64,000 nucleotides of DNA, from NCBI RefSeq assembly GCF_042675745.1, contig NZ_JBHTJM010000002.1:248001-312000 (forward strand), read 5' to 3'. A program made the position numbers and the translations under genes. The notes below the pieces were generated by a model. It made no database searches and was not told the DNA's origin. It worked only from the letters and a program-made list of their open reading frames with translations. Source of the stretch: Pseudofulvibacter geojedonensis (lineage in GTDB: Bacteria > Bacteroidota > Bacteroidia > Flavobacteriales > Flavobacteriaceae). Below, one piece after another: positions 9,401 to 17,688 of this stretch. Every line of letters begins with the position of its first letter. Within the stretch, counting starts at the first letter, position 1.

Positions 9401-11451
9401 CATACATTTAAAACGGGAGTAGTTCCTATTACAGGCCCTGTTGCAGTTGGACCTTCATACCAAGACAAAGATGTTATTGATGCCCCATCTGGAACAAAAC
9501 GCCAAGCCTCATTTGTTACAGTCCAATCTGCATCCAATCCATTTCTTCCTGGTGCTACTACAGCTTGCGTAGCTCCTATATTTTGAACACCAACAATAGC
9601 ATTACCATCATTCCAAGTAGAACAAACATTCTTTTCTTCTAAGTATACTTCAATGATATTGGTATTTTCATATAATACAATCATACCTGTATACAATTGG
9701 CTATTGCAAGATGAACTAAACATTGCTACATCATGCCAAGCAACTACCAAAGCTCTACAACCTGTATTTAATGTAATTAATTCGTATCCTACCTCACCTG
9801 ACACTCCAGGATCTATATCGTGGTAAGCTCCGAATATTGCATTAGCAACTAATGAATTATTTGTACTAGGTAAATCATCAGAGAAAGAATAACCAGAGCC
9901 TCCTCCTGGTGAGTTAGTTGTTGTATCAAAAGTAATTACACCATTAGACCCTATTAAGCATTGACTATAGGTATTTCCGTAAAAACAAAAATCAAATGGC
10001 AAATTAACGGGTGGAGACCAAACATCATCTGTATTAGCACTTACCGGAACTTTTAAACAGTCAAATTGGTAGGGAGGAATGTACGGTATTGATTCAACTC
10101 TATAACTTGAAGTATCTCCGATATCTAAATAGGTAGCTTCTATATCTGTACATGTAGATCCAGATGTACAACTAATAGGAGTAACATCTACATTTCCTAA
10201 ACCTAATCCTCCAGATACTACCGCTGCACAACCTGCTGATGACACACCATTTCCAGGCCCTTGACAAGCTGGAGGGTTTACTGGCGTAACACAACTAATA
10301 TCTGCAGACCAACCTGCTTGTGTAAATGCACTATTTGAATTAAATGTAATTGTTAAACATCCGCTAGAATTAGCAATAGTTCCTGCTACTGTAAATGGTG
10401 TAGTAACACTATTTCCATTATAAGTTCCTAAAACAGTATTATAATCTACCACATTACCGTCGTAAATTACCATATAATCTTCTTGGTCTGTTGCAAAACT
10501 GGTAAAGTCTAATTGTATTGCTTGCCCTGCTGTATCTGGACAAATAGTCATGGTATAACTTTCATTATCACTATAATTTCCAAAATAGCCTGAGTCTGTA
10601 AACTGCCCTGAACAAGTATTAATTGTTCCATCTTGCATTAAGTAAGGAGGTGCCACAGGTGCAGCACAATTAATGCTAGCCTCCCAACCGGAAGATTCCC
10701 ATGTTGCATCTGATACTATTTGAATTGTTAAACAACCAGTAGCATTAGCGGTTGTTCCTGTAATTATAACATTCGTTAGAAAAGATCCGCTAAAAGTTGC
10801 CAAAACTGATGCTCCAGTTGAATTACCATCATAAATGGTCATTGTATCTGTTGAATCAATAGATATATCTGAAAAATCTAACTCTATTGCTTGCCCTGCC
10901 GATGACGGACAAAGAGTATATACTAAGTTTTCATTTGAACTGTAGTTTCCTGCTACACCTCCAGAATCTAAAAAAGTTCCTGAACAAACACTACTACTTC
11001 CATTAGTCATTAATATAGGTGCTGTAACAGGTGTTACACAACTAATATTAGCTTCCCAACCAGTACCTATTACGGAACTATCAGACACGAATTCTATTGT
11101 AATACAGCCCGTTGCATTGGCAGTAGTTCCGGCTACTGCAGCAGGAAGTGTTGTTCCGTTATACTCTGCTAATAATGAAGCGGCTGTAGAATTTCCATCA
11201 TACACTCTAAAATCATCAATACTTTCAGTATCAAAAGAAGTAAAATCTAGTTGAATAGTTTGCCCTGGTATTGGAGAACAAAAAGTTACCGTATAATTTT
11301 CATTATTAGAATAATTACCGGCTGTTCCTCCAGAATCTACAAATACTCCTGTACAAGTATTAATTGTGTTACCGTTTTCTGTTGCTATATTATATTGAGA
11401 ATAACTAGTATAGCCTATCATCAACAATAATATAAATAATCGTGTTTTCAT
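6433..11451 (-). CDS. T9SS-secreted multidomain surface protein (3 CUB-like domains, LamG-like)
   Basis: A 1672-residue exported protein with a Sec signal peptide (MKTRLFILLLMIGYTSYS, cut before Q). Three CUB-like repeats cover residues about 33-138, 156-262 and 280-387, each with a C...G.F.DSGG.AGNYS.NE start and a TGWEA.ISC end. A Cys-rich region (395-650) follows, then an Ig-like SLSWYEGP segment (about 660-715), a LamG-like region beginning DIDFDGNNDFID (720) and resuming at GDGMVMGQ (887), a region with repeated polar loops, and a C-terminal T9SS type A domain (about 1600-1672) ending VTKKIIIK. Such proteins are moved across the outer membrane by the gliding/T9SS machinery and anchored or released; adhesion or polymer binding is inference. 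Confidence 0.9.
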   Translation of the reverse strand: MKTRLFILLLMIGYTSYSQYNIATENGNTINTCTGVFVDSGGTAGNYSNNENYTVTFCSPIPGQTIQLDFTSFDTESIDDFRVYDGNSTAASLLAEYNGTTLPAAVAGTTANATGCITIEFVSDSSVIGTGWEANISCVTPVTAPILMTNGSSSVCSGTFLDSGGVAGNYSSNENLVYTLCPSSAGQAIELDFSDISIDSTDTMTIYDGNSTGASVLATFSGSFLTNVIITGTTANATGCLTIQIVSDATWESSGWEASINCAAPVAPPYLMQDGTINTCSGQFTDSGYFGNYSDNESYTMTICPDTAGQAIQLDFTSFATDQEDYMVIYDGNVVDYNTVLGTYNGNSVTTPFTVAGTIANSSGCLTITFNSNSAFTQAGWSADISCVTPVNPPACQGPGNGVSSAGCAAVVSGGLGLGNVDVTPISCTSGSTCTDIEATYLDIGDTSSYRVESIPYIPPYQFDCLKVPVSANTDDVWSPPVNLPFDFCFYGNTYSQCLIGSNGVITFDTTTNSPGGGSGYSFSDDLPSTNNSLVANAIFGAYHDIDPGVSGEVGYELITLNTGCRALVVAWHDVAMFSSSCNSQLYTGMIVLYENTNIIEVYLEEKNVCSTWNDGNAIVGVQNIGATQAVVAPGRNGLDADWTVTNEAWRFVPDGASITSLSWYEGPTATGPVIGTTPVLNVCPTTSTIYTAEVTYTLCDGSVITDTESTTVAIESCATDIDFDGNNDFIDASSFMGGYGAATQMSWVHLDVNFGVPVAVNGNANAAVGGLNGTNATGAINAAGTDASLGGVSARLNSANTTMNLTLDHTVPIGTSITVSLARDDASSNINISDGASIIGSNNTGTQDQLKHITIVTTQATNTLTFTRVGGSTWIDGVSYSYMSGGDGMVMGQPNNKLWVDAAGTLSGSVVTDTGSFAVTTTTTIPKEIWTHVSSIYDGTNLKLYINGVEEASVVTGGTNLDVDTYRYAIGRDAENDNKFFNGFIQESRVYNVALTEPQLREQIYQPIQNNAGNVSGVIIPKDIDGGSLAWNNLVLYLEMNTVTAGVTADSSGSGVLATVYNVATVQNRTAPLPYVANASGDWSTVGTWQNGSVWDITSLPNKDWAIVQITNNSKVTTTASHTHLGLLVDLGSELEIQNDQLLQNTSYLELDGEIDLVGESQLIQTSNSDLAISSSGYIERDQDGKSNLYHYNYWSSPVNPINTTANNTSYTVSDVLRDGTTPSSPQAINWIAGYDGATGNPISLAEFWIFKFENSPDAYANWTHPQSTGIFSVGQGFTLKGSGAATATQNYTFVGKPNNGVIQHSIGGNNMSLLGNPYASALDAHAFINDNIGGNPSTTGALYFWEHWGGNSHNLDAYEGGYSSLNLTGHVMAVSDPMVSSNGSGTVVPKRYIPVGQGFMVYGDSDGGTVEFNNGQRAFEKESGGNSTFVRASEEVSTSEESIDRVYFHFTTPEGTVRQLLLGVKEGLTQEVDYGYDAKRFNEQHTDCGWKITEESYVIQGIGLIHEGLELPLSINVGTSGLCKFNVSSLADLDENIDVYFKDSELQTETRLEQNIAAEFTLDTGVYTNRFSVVFRTSEILNIDDEEFTPEDMVVYYNAQLGAISINNSKPFNASNIKVYNILGQEVLKSNKQYQGVTDLLLPTQVSSGSYLVQFSYNDKVAVTKKIIIK

Positions 11452-11880
11452 TTTTTAATTGGATAAAATTTGACAATATGTCGATATGCTATATTCAACA
11501 ACTGACTAAAAACCACCAATAGCCAAGCCCTAAGAATATGCTCTAAAAAAAAGTTATCCGTAAAATATTATGTATGTGAAATACTAAATGATGAAATGTC
11601 GCTGAAAGATTAATGACTTTTCTTTAACGAAATTGGGTGTAGTGGGTTTCATAATTATTATAATCGGGTTAATATGGGGTTGAATATAGGTATTGTTATA
11701 TAACTAACAAGTGTTAACTAATATTATTAGATTATCTACCATAAAAATCGTTAAAACGCATAAACATCAGACTAACAACTAATTTCTATATAACATATAG
11801 ACAATAGCAACTTAGTCTAGTTATAGTTTTTTTTATTAAGATTATTATAGATTAAGCTTTATATACTATTTTTGCTCCTC
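11452..11880. other. Divergent intergenic region between T9SS gene and smpB
   Basis: About 430 nt without a convincing gene. It must hold the leftward promoter of the large secreted-protein gene (no TAnnTTTG match found near it) and the smpB promoter at its right end. Around 11640-11700 it becomes unusually G-rich on the + strand for this genome (GGGTGTAGTGGG, ATATGGGGTTG), but I see no folded RNA family. Confidence 0.5.
11867..11874 (+). promoter_or_regulatory. Putative -7 box (TATTTTTG) of smpB, near-leaderless
   Basis: TATTTTTG matches TAnnTTTG and ends only 6 nt before the smpB ATG at 11881, so the transcript would have essentially no 5' leader. Confidence 0.5.
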
Positions 11881-12339
11881 ATGCAGAAAAAAATAAATAT
11901 ACAAAATAAGAAAGCTAGATTTGAATATGAAATCTTAGATAAGTATACTGCTGGTATTGTACTAGTAGGAACAGAAATCAAATCTATAAGAGATGGTAAA
12001 GCAACTATCACAGAAAGTTTCTGTGAATTTAATGAGCAAGGTGAGCTTTTTATAGTTAATATGTATATTGATGAGTATTCTCATGCTACTTATTTTAATC
12101 ATCAAGTACGTAGAGAACGTAAATTACTTTTAAATAAAAAAGAACTTAAAAAACTCAACAAAGAAGTAAAAAACTCTGGTTTAACTATTGTTCCCTTAAG
12201 TTTGTTTTTAAGTGATAAAGGATATGCTAAAATTAACATTGCACTAGCTAGAGGTAAAAAGCTACACGATAAACGCAATACTCTAAAAGATAGAGACAAT
12301 AAGCGTAATTTAGATAGAATTAAAAAAAACTTTAGATAA
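11881..12339 (+). CDS. smpB: SsrA-binding protein SmpB
   Basis: Binds tmRNA and delivers it to stalled ribosomes for trans-translation. The family core is clear: NKKARFEYEILDKYTAGIVL, then GTEIKSIRDGKATITESF, and the basic C-terminal tail RGKKLHDKRNTLKDRDNKR that inserts in the mRNA channel. I chose the ATG at 11881 (152 residues) because an upstream in-frame TTG at 11872 falls inside the promoter -7 box. The tmRNA gene itself is not in this window. It is followed by a short gap and a separate promoter for the next gene. Confidence 0.96.
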   Translation: MQKKINIQNKKARFEYEILDKYTAGIVLVGTEIKSIRDGKATITESFCEFNEQGELFIVNMYIDEYSHATYFNHQVRRERKLLLNKKELKKLNKEVKNSGLTIVPLSLFLSDKGYAKINIALARGKKLHDKRNTLKDRDNKRNLDRIKKNFR

Positions 12340-12380
12340 AAACTTACAACAGTAAGCGCTGTCGTAAAACATATAAACTA

Positions 12381-12388
12381 TACATTTG
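12381..12388 (+). promoter_or_regulatory. Putative -7 box (TACATTTG) of DUF5686 gene
   Basis: TACATTTG matches TAnnTTTG, 21 nt before the start at 12410. Confidence 0.45.
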
Positions 12389-12409
12389 TTTATCCCTTAA
12401 ATTATTTAC

Positions 12410-14890
12410 ATGAAACAACTTCTGTTAGTGTTTACTTTCTTATGTTGCTTTTATTCTTATGGTCAAATCCAAGGAATTATTACAGACATTGATAATAACT
12501 CTCTTGCTTTTGTTAATATTCATGCAAAAAACACTCTTAAAGGAGCTACAAGTAATGAAAAGGGTTTCTATGAAGTAAACATAAATAAAAAAGGAACATA
12601 CACTATTGTTTTTCAATATCTAGGTTATAAAACTTTAAAAAAAGAAGTTCAAATTAACTCTTTTCCTTATGTTTTAAATATCCAATTAAAAGAAGAAAAA
12701 GTTTCATTAGAAGAAGTTGAACTTTCTGTAAAAGAAAACCCAGCCAATCTAATTATAAAAAAAGCTATTTCTAAAAGAATTGAGCATTTAAATACTATTG
12801 ATAAATATGAATGTCAGTTCTATTCTAAAAGCTTATACAAAATAAAAAATGCTCCAAAAAAAATATTAGGACAAGAGGTAGGTGACCTTGGAGGAGGGTT
12901 AGACTCTACTAGAACAGGGATAGTTTATCTATCTGAAACCATTTCTAAAATTAGCCACCAAAGCCCTGATTTATTTAAAGAACATATTTTAGCTTCTAAA
13001 GTAAGTGGTAATGATAGTGGATTTAGTTTTAACACAGCTTCATCTGTAAATTTTAATTTTTATAATAACACTATTAATATTATAGAAGAAGCCGTATCTC
13101 CTATCGCCGATTTTGCATTCAATTATTATAAATATCAACTAGAAGGTGTTATCTATTCTGGAGAATTTACCATTAATAAAATAAAAGTAATTCCAAAAAG
13201 ACCAGATGACAGAAGTTTTGACGGATATATATATATTGTAGACGACAGTTGGGAAATATATGGTGTTGATTTAAACCTAACCGGTATTGATGTTTTTTTT
13301 CCAGCACTTGACACTTTAAATATCAAACAAAATTTTAAATACCATACAGATACCAATAATTGGATTCTTATTTCTCAAGTTTTTGATTTTAAATACCAGT
13401 ATTTTGGAATTAAAGGAGATGGTATTTTTTCTGCTGTATATAAAGATTATAACTTTAAACCAGAACTTAATCAAAAAGATTTTACTAACGAAGTGTTACT
13501 TTTTGAAAAAGAAGCCAGTAAGAAAAATGAGGGATTTTGGAATACTTCTAGGCCATTACAACTTACTCGAGAAGAAAAAAATGATTATCAATTAAAAGAT
13601 AGTATTCAAATTATTAGGAAATCTAAATCGTATTTAGATTCAACAGACCGCATTAAAAATAAATTTAAATTTAATAATTTATTAAGTGGATATACTTATA
13701 ACAACTCATTTAAAAATAATCAATTCAGTATATCTTCTCCTTTACAAGCCATTCAGTTCAATACCGTACAAGGTTGGAATACTAATCTCAGCTTATCTTA
13801 TGGAAAAGTTAATAAAGAAAAAAATACATGGTATAAAACTAAAGCCTTCGTTAATTACGGTTTATCTGATAAAAAATTAAGACTTAGTGGTTTAATCGCT
13901 TTCAAATTCAACAATTTTTCTAAACCTATCCTTAAATTATCTGGAGGTCAAAAACTCAGTCAGTTTAATGAAAGTCCACCTATTTCATCCACTATTAACT
14001 CACTCAGTACTTTATTTTTTGAAGATAATTACGCTAAGTTTTTTGATAAGAAATTTGTGCAATTAGATTTTAGTAACGAATTCTGGAATGGTATTCACTT
14101 ATATTCCAAAATAGCTTATGAAGATAGATCTCCCGTATTTAATACTACAGATTATGTTTTAATGAATCAAGAAGATGATGTTTACACAGCTAATAATCCA
14201 ATATTTGAAAACAATTACAATAACAGTATAATAGATAATCATTCTGTCTTAAGATTAAATCTTAGTTCTAGAATTCGCTTTAATCAAAAGTATTACACAT
14301 ATCCAGATGGTAAGTTTAACGAGTATTCAAGAAAACTACCCGAATTGTATTTAGGGGCAGAATCTGTTTTAACTGCTTCTCATAAAAATTACCAATATGG
14401 ACTATTAAAAGCTAGAGTTTTTCAAAATGTAAATTTTAAAAATAAAGGACGTTTTGTGTACAATTTAAAAGGAGGAATATTTTTAAATGCAGAAAATATT
14501 TCTTTTGTAGATTATAAACATTTTAACGGTAACCTTACTCATATTGGTTCTGACGATATATATGTAAATAGGTTTAACATTATGCCTTATTACCAATTTA
14601 GTACCAATCAAAATTATTTTGAAGGACATGTAGAACACAACTTTCAAGGTTATGTTTTAAACAGGCTTCCGGTTTTCAAAAAATTAAACTATTTCTTAGT
14701 TGTAGGCGCACATATAGCTGCTACTCACAATAACAAACCTTATACAGAATACAGTGTAGGTTTAGAAAACTTGGGCTGGGGTAAATTTAGATTTTTTAGA
14801 CTAGACTATACTTGGAGTAATTATAGCGGAAATACCGATCACGGAATTCTTTTTGGATTGAAGTTTTTAGATTTATTGAATTTGAATTAA
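12410..14890 (+). CDS. DUF5686 / carboxypeptidase-like regulatory domain outer-membrane protein
   Basis: An 826-residue exported protein with signal peptide MKQLLLVFTFLCCFYSYG. Residues 20-105 form a CarboxypepD_reg-like (CNA-B-type) beta domain of the kind found at the N termini of TonB-dependent proteins (GIITDIDNNSLAFVNIHAKNT, then GYKTLKKEV). The remainder is the DUF5686 region, rich in alternating hydrophobic/aromatic strands and ending in an amphipathic strand (GILFGLKFLDLLNLN), consistent with an outer-membrane beta-barrel. No TonB box or plug domain is evident. The function of DUF5686 is unknown. It is convergent with pcm, separated by 7 nt. Confidence 0.88.
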   Translation: MKQLLLVFTFLCCFYSYGQIQGIITDIDNNSLAFVNIHAKNTLKGATSNEKGFYEVNINKKGTYTIVFQYLGYKTLKKEVQINSFPYVLNIQLKEEKVSLEEVELSVKENPANLIIKKAISKRIEHLNTIDKYECQFYSKSLYKIKNAPKKILGQEVGDLGGGLDSTRTGIVYLSETISKISHQSPDLFKEHILASKVSGNDSGFSFNTASSVNFNFYNNTINIIEEAVSPIADFAFNYYKYQLEGVIYSGEFTINKIKVIPKRPDDRSFDGYIYIVDDSWEIYGVDLNLTGIDVFFPALDTLNIKQNFKYHTDTNNWILISQVFDFKYQYFGIKGDGIFSAVYKDYNFKPELNQKDFTNEVLLFEKEASKKNEGFWNTSRPLQLTREEKNDYQLKDSIQIIRKSKSYLDSTDRIKNKFKFNNLLSGYTYNNSFKNNQFSISSPLQAIQFNTVQGWNTNLSLSYGKVNKEKNTWYKTKAFVNYGLSDKKLRLSGLIAFKFNNFSKPILKLSGGQKLSQFNESPPISSTINSLSTLFFEDNYAKFFDKKFVQLDFSNEFWNGIHLYSKIAYEDRSPVFNTTDYVLMNQEDDVYTANNPIFENNYNNSIIDNHSVLRLNLSSRIRFNQKYYTYPDGKFNEYSRKLPELYLGAESVLTASHKNYQYGLLKARVFQNVNFKNKGRFVYNLKGGIFLNAENISFVDYKHFNGNLTHIGSDDIYVNRFNIMPYYQFSTNQNYFEGHVEHNFQGYVLNRLPVFKKLNYFLVVGAHIAATHNNKPYTEYSVGLENLGWGKFRFFRLDYTWSNYSGNTDHGILFGLKFLDLLNLN

Positions 14891-14907
14891 GAATTTATCA
14901 ATTCTTA
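14888..14907. terminator. Possible weak bidirectional terminator between DUF5686 gene and pcm
   Basis: TAAGAATT-TATC-AATTCTTA is a perfect 8-bp AT-rich inverted repeat overlapping the stop codons of both convergent genes. The stem is weak and lacks a T run, so this is tentative. Confidence 0.3.
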
Positions 14908-15542
14908 TCCTCTAACATCGGTACAAAACGAAACTCTCCAAAAGTTTCTTTTTTAAATTCAGTTGCAGAAGTTCTAATATATAAGTGCATTATTTGAGGG
15001 TCATCGCCTACAGGTATAATCAACCTACCTCCTATTTTTATTTGAGCTAAAAGAGGTTTCGGCACATACGGTGCTCCAGCTGTAACTATGATACTATCAA
15101 AAGGGGCTTCTTTAGGCAACCCTTTATAGCCATCTCCAAAAATGAGGCGTTTAGGCCTATAACCTAATTTAGGCAAAAACAATTGTGTTTTTTTAAATAG
15201 TTCTTGCTGTCTTTCAATAGAATAAACTTTCGCTCCTAGATTTAATAAAACTGCTGTCTGATATCCACACCCAGTACCAATTTCTAATACTTTATGTCCA
15301 GGTTTTAACTGTAACAATTCAGTCTGAAAAGCCACTGTAAAAGGATGAGATATAGTTTGATCTGCTCCTATAGGAAAAGCTTTGTTCTGATATGCGTGAG
15401 CTTCAAAACTAGAATCTAAAAACAAATGCCTAGGTACTTTGTTCATAGCTTTCAGTACGTTTTCATCTTTAATTCCTTTATCTCTCAACAAATTAATTAA
15501 TTGCTGTCGCAAACCCTGATGTTTAAACGTATCCTGAAACAT
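14898..15542 (-). CDS. pcm: Protein-L-isoaspartate O-methyltransferase
   Basis: Uses S-adenosylmethionine to methylate isoaspartyl residues in damaged proteins so they can be repaired. The 214-residue length is typical. Family features: the N-terminal DTFKHQGLRQQLINLL helix, ISHPFTVAFQTELLQL, SAM motif VLEIGTGCGYQTAVL, YSIERQQELF, and the post-SAM FDSIIVTAGAPYVPKPLLAQIKIGGRLIIPVG. It lies between a DUF5686 protein and an oxidoreductase, near smpB, which fits a protein quality-control neighbourhood. Confidence 0.96.
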   Translation of the reverse strand: MFQDTFKHQGLRQQLINLLRDKGIKDENVLKAMNKVPRHLFLDSSFEAHAYQNKAFPIGADQTISHPFTVAFQTELLQLKPGHKVLEIGTGCGYQTAVLLNLGAKVYSIERQQELFKKTQLFLPKLGYRPKRLIFGDGYKGLPKEAPFDSIIVTAGAPYVPKPLLAQIKIGGRLIIPVGDDPQIMHLYIRTSATEFKKETFGEFRFVPMLEDKN

Positions 15543-15570
15543 GTTTTAATCTTTAAAAAAGTAGTTTAAA

Positions 15571-15640
15571 AACCTCTCGACTGCACTCGAAGAGATAAAT
15601 TTAATATTTCGTGTCAGGTCGAGCGCAGTCGGAACCTTAT
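15571..15640. repeat. Imperfect inverted repeat, REP-like (CGACTGCrCTCGA)
   Basis: CGACTGCACTCGA (15578-15590) pairs with TCGAGCGCAGTCG (15619-15631) with one mismatch over 13 bp, separated by 28 nt. The GC-rich core stands out in this AT-rich genome. Sequences of the type TCGACTGCGCTCGA are, as I recall, scattered in many Flavobacteriaceae intergenic regions, so this looks like an interspersed palindromic element rather than a gene-specific site. Confidence 0.55.
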
Positions 15641-15698
15641 CTAATTACCTAACGGTTGTAAAAATATTTAATTTATCTGTTTTTTTACTAAATAATCT

Positions 15699-15706
15699 TA
15701 TTTTTG
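15699..15706 (+). promoter_or_regulatory. Putative -7 box (TATTTTTG) of oxidoreductase gene
   Basis: Matches TAnnTTTG and is 27 nt before the ATG at 15734. An in-frame TTG lies inside the box, so it cannot be a transcribed start codon if the promoter is real. Confidence 0.45.
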
Positions 15707-15733
15707 TTTGCATCACAAAAAATAGACTTTAAT

Positions 15734-16699
15734 ATGTTAAAAGCAGGTGTTTTAGGCGCTGGCCATTTAGGTAAAATCCATTTACGTTTACTAAACGAAT
15801 CTAATAAATATAAACTAGTTGGTTTTTACGACCCTAACAAAGAAAATGCCAAAAAAGTAGCAGCTGAATATGGTTATACTGCTTTTGATTCTATTCAAGA
15901 TTTAATTGATGCTGTAGATGTAGTAGACATTGTTACTCCTACACTTTCTCACCATGATTGCGCTGTACAAGCCATTAAATCTGGAAAACATATTTTTATC
16001 GAAAAGCCTATTTCTAACTCTGTTGAAGAAGCTGAAGAAATTATTCAATTGGCAAAAGAATTCAACGTAAAAGGGCAAGTAGGACATGTAGAACGATTCA
16101 ATCCGGCTTTTACAGCTGTAAAAGATCAGTTTGATTCTCCTATGTTTATTGAAACACATCGTTTGGCAGAGTTTAACCCACGCGGAACTGATGTACCAGT
16201 AGTTTTAGATTTAATGATTCATGATATAGACGCTATTTTAAGTGTAGTACCATCTAAAGTAAAATCTGTTTCTGCTAGTGGTGTTTCGGTTATTAGCGAC
16301 ACACCAGATATTGCCAATGCAAGAATCGAGTTTGAAAACGGTTGCGTAGCAAATTTAACATCGAGTAGAATCTCATTAAAAAATATGCGTAAGTCACGAT
16401 TCTTCCAAAAAGATGCATATATCTCTGTAGATTTCTTAACTAAGAAATGTGAAGTGGTTAAAATGAAAGATGCCCCAGAAAACCCTGGAGATTTTGATAT
16501 GATTTTACAAAATGCCGAAGGAGTTAAAAAACAAATCTACTTTAACAATCCTGAAGTAAAAGCTAACAATGCTATTCTAGATGAATTAGAAACTTTTGCT
16601 GATGCTATTAACAATAATACTCAACCAATAGTTACTCTTGAAGATGGCACAGAAGCACTAAGAATAGCTCACCAAATAATTGATTGTTTTAAAAACTAA
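15734..16699 (+). CDS. Gfo/Idh/MocA family NAD(P)-dependent oxidoreductase
   Basis: A 321-residue cytosolic dehydrogenase. The N-terminal Rossmann domain shows LKAGVLGAGHLGKIHLRLL, and the family EKP signature is present (FIEKPISNS) around residue 95. The C-terminal half has the alpha/beta substrate domain with RLAEFNPRG and DLMIHDIDAIL, where the conserved His of the D..IHD motif usually contacts substrate. The ATG at 15734 is preferred over the upstream TTG at 15704, which overlaps the promoter. Its substrate is not evident. It is 16 nt upstream of the 3-hydroxyacyl-CoA dehydrogenase gene and probably cotranscribed. Confidence 0.92.
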   Translation: MLKAGVLGAGHLGKIHLRLLNESNKYKLVGFYDPNKENAKKVAAEYGYTAFDSIQDLIDAVDVVDIVTPTLSHHDCAVQAIKSGKHIFIEKPISNSVEEAEEIIQLAKEFNVKGQVGHVERFNPAFTAVKDQFDSPMFIETHRLAEFNPRGTDVPVVLDLMIHDIDAILSVVPSKVKSVSASGVSVISDTPDIANARIEFENGCVANLTSSRISLKNMRKSRFFQKDAYISVDFLTKKCEVVKMKDAPENPGDFDMILQNAEGVKKQIYFNNPEVKANNAILDELETFADAINNNTQPIVTLEDGTEALRIAHQIIDCFKN

Positions 16700-16715
16700 A
16701 CCTTAACTTATAATT

Positions 16716-17603
16716 ATGAAAAATATAGCAGTAATTGGAGCTGGAACAATGGGTAACGGAATTGCTCATACATTTGCTCAATGCGGATACAATGTAAACT
16801 TAATAGATATTTCTCAAGCAGCTATTGATAGAGGGATGGCTACTATTTCTAAAAATTTAGATAGAATGGTTGCTAAAGAAAAAATATCTGAAGCTGATAA
16901 AGCTGAAACTTTAGGAAACATTACTACTTATACTTCTTTAAAAGATGGAGTATCTAACATTGACTTAGTTGTTGAAGCTGCTACAGAAAATTTAGATTTA
17001 AAATTAAAAATATTTAAAGATTTAGATGAATTATGCCCAGCTAATGCCATTTTAGCTACTAACACCTCATCCATATCTATTACTCAAATAGCAGCAGTTA
17101 CTTCTAGACCAGAAAAAGTAATTGGCATGCATTTTATGAATCCAGTGCCAATTATGAAATTGGTAGAAATTATTCGTGGATACAATACTACAGATGAAGT
17201 TACCAATACGATCATGGAAATGTCTAGAAATCTTAAAAAGATTCCTACAGAAGTAAATGATTATCCAGGTTTTGTGGCAAACAGAATTTTAATGCCAATG
17301 TTAAATGAATCTATAGAGACATTGTACAATGGTGTAGCTGGAGTACAAGAAATAGATACAGTAATGAAGTTAGGTATGGCTCACCCAATGGGACCATTAC
17401 AGTTAGCTGATTTTATTGGTTTAGATGTGTGTTTATCAATTTTAAATGTAATGTATGACGGATTTAAAAACCCCAAATATGCACCTTGTCCGCTACTAGT
17501 AAATATGGTTGCGGCAGGTAAATTAGGAGTTAAATCTGGAGAAGGTTTCTACGATTACTCAGAAAGCAGAAAAGCAGAGAAAGTAGCAAAAATGTTTGCT
17601 TAA
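16716..17603 (+). CDS. hbd: 3-hydroxybutyryl-CoA dehydrogenase family protein
   Basis: NAD(P)-dependent oxidation/reduction of 3-hydroxyacyl-CoA, in short-chain fatty acid or butanoate metabolism. The 295 residues comprise a Rossmann domain with IGAGTMGNGIAHTFAQCGY, NTSSISITQIA, the catalytic-His block GMHFMNPVPIMKLVEII, and a C-terminal 3HCDH domain (DYPGFVANRILMPMLNE, then KLGMAHPMGPLQLADFIG). No crotonase or thiolase neighbours are present to fix the pathway. A GACCTCT stem with T run follows at 17626. Confidence 0.93.
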   Translation: MKNIAVIGAGTMGNGIAHTFAQCGYNVNLIDISQAAIDRGMATISKNLDRMVAKEKISEADKAETLGNITTYTSLKDGVSNIDLVVEAATENLDLKLKIFKDLDELCPANAILATNTSSISITQIAAVTSRPEKVIGMHFMNPVPIMKLVEIIRGYNTTDEVTNTIMEMSRNLKKIPTEVNDYPGFVANRILMPMLNESIETLYNGVAGVQEIDTVMKLGMAHPMGPLQLADFIGLDVCLSILNVMYDGFKNPKYAPCPLLVNMVAAGKLGVKSGEGFYDYSESRKAEKVAKMFA

Positions 17604-17625
17604 CATTTAATAAAAAAAATATATT

Positions 17626-17659
17626 GACCTCTCTAGTTTTTATACTTTAGAGGTCTTTT
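17626..17659 (+). terminator. Probable terminator after 3-hydroxyacyl-CoA dehydrogenase gene
   Basis: GACCTCT pairs with AGAGGTC across a 16-nt loop and is followed by TTTT. Confidence 0.5.
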
Positions 17660-17688
17660 AGTACCTTGTAACTAGATTATACAAATTT

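Noticed and set aside
11640..11700. Structured RNA or riboswitch in the G-rich intergenic stretch
   Set aside because: No long-range pairing or known riboswitch core was recognised; G-rich strings alone are not evidence.
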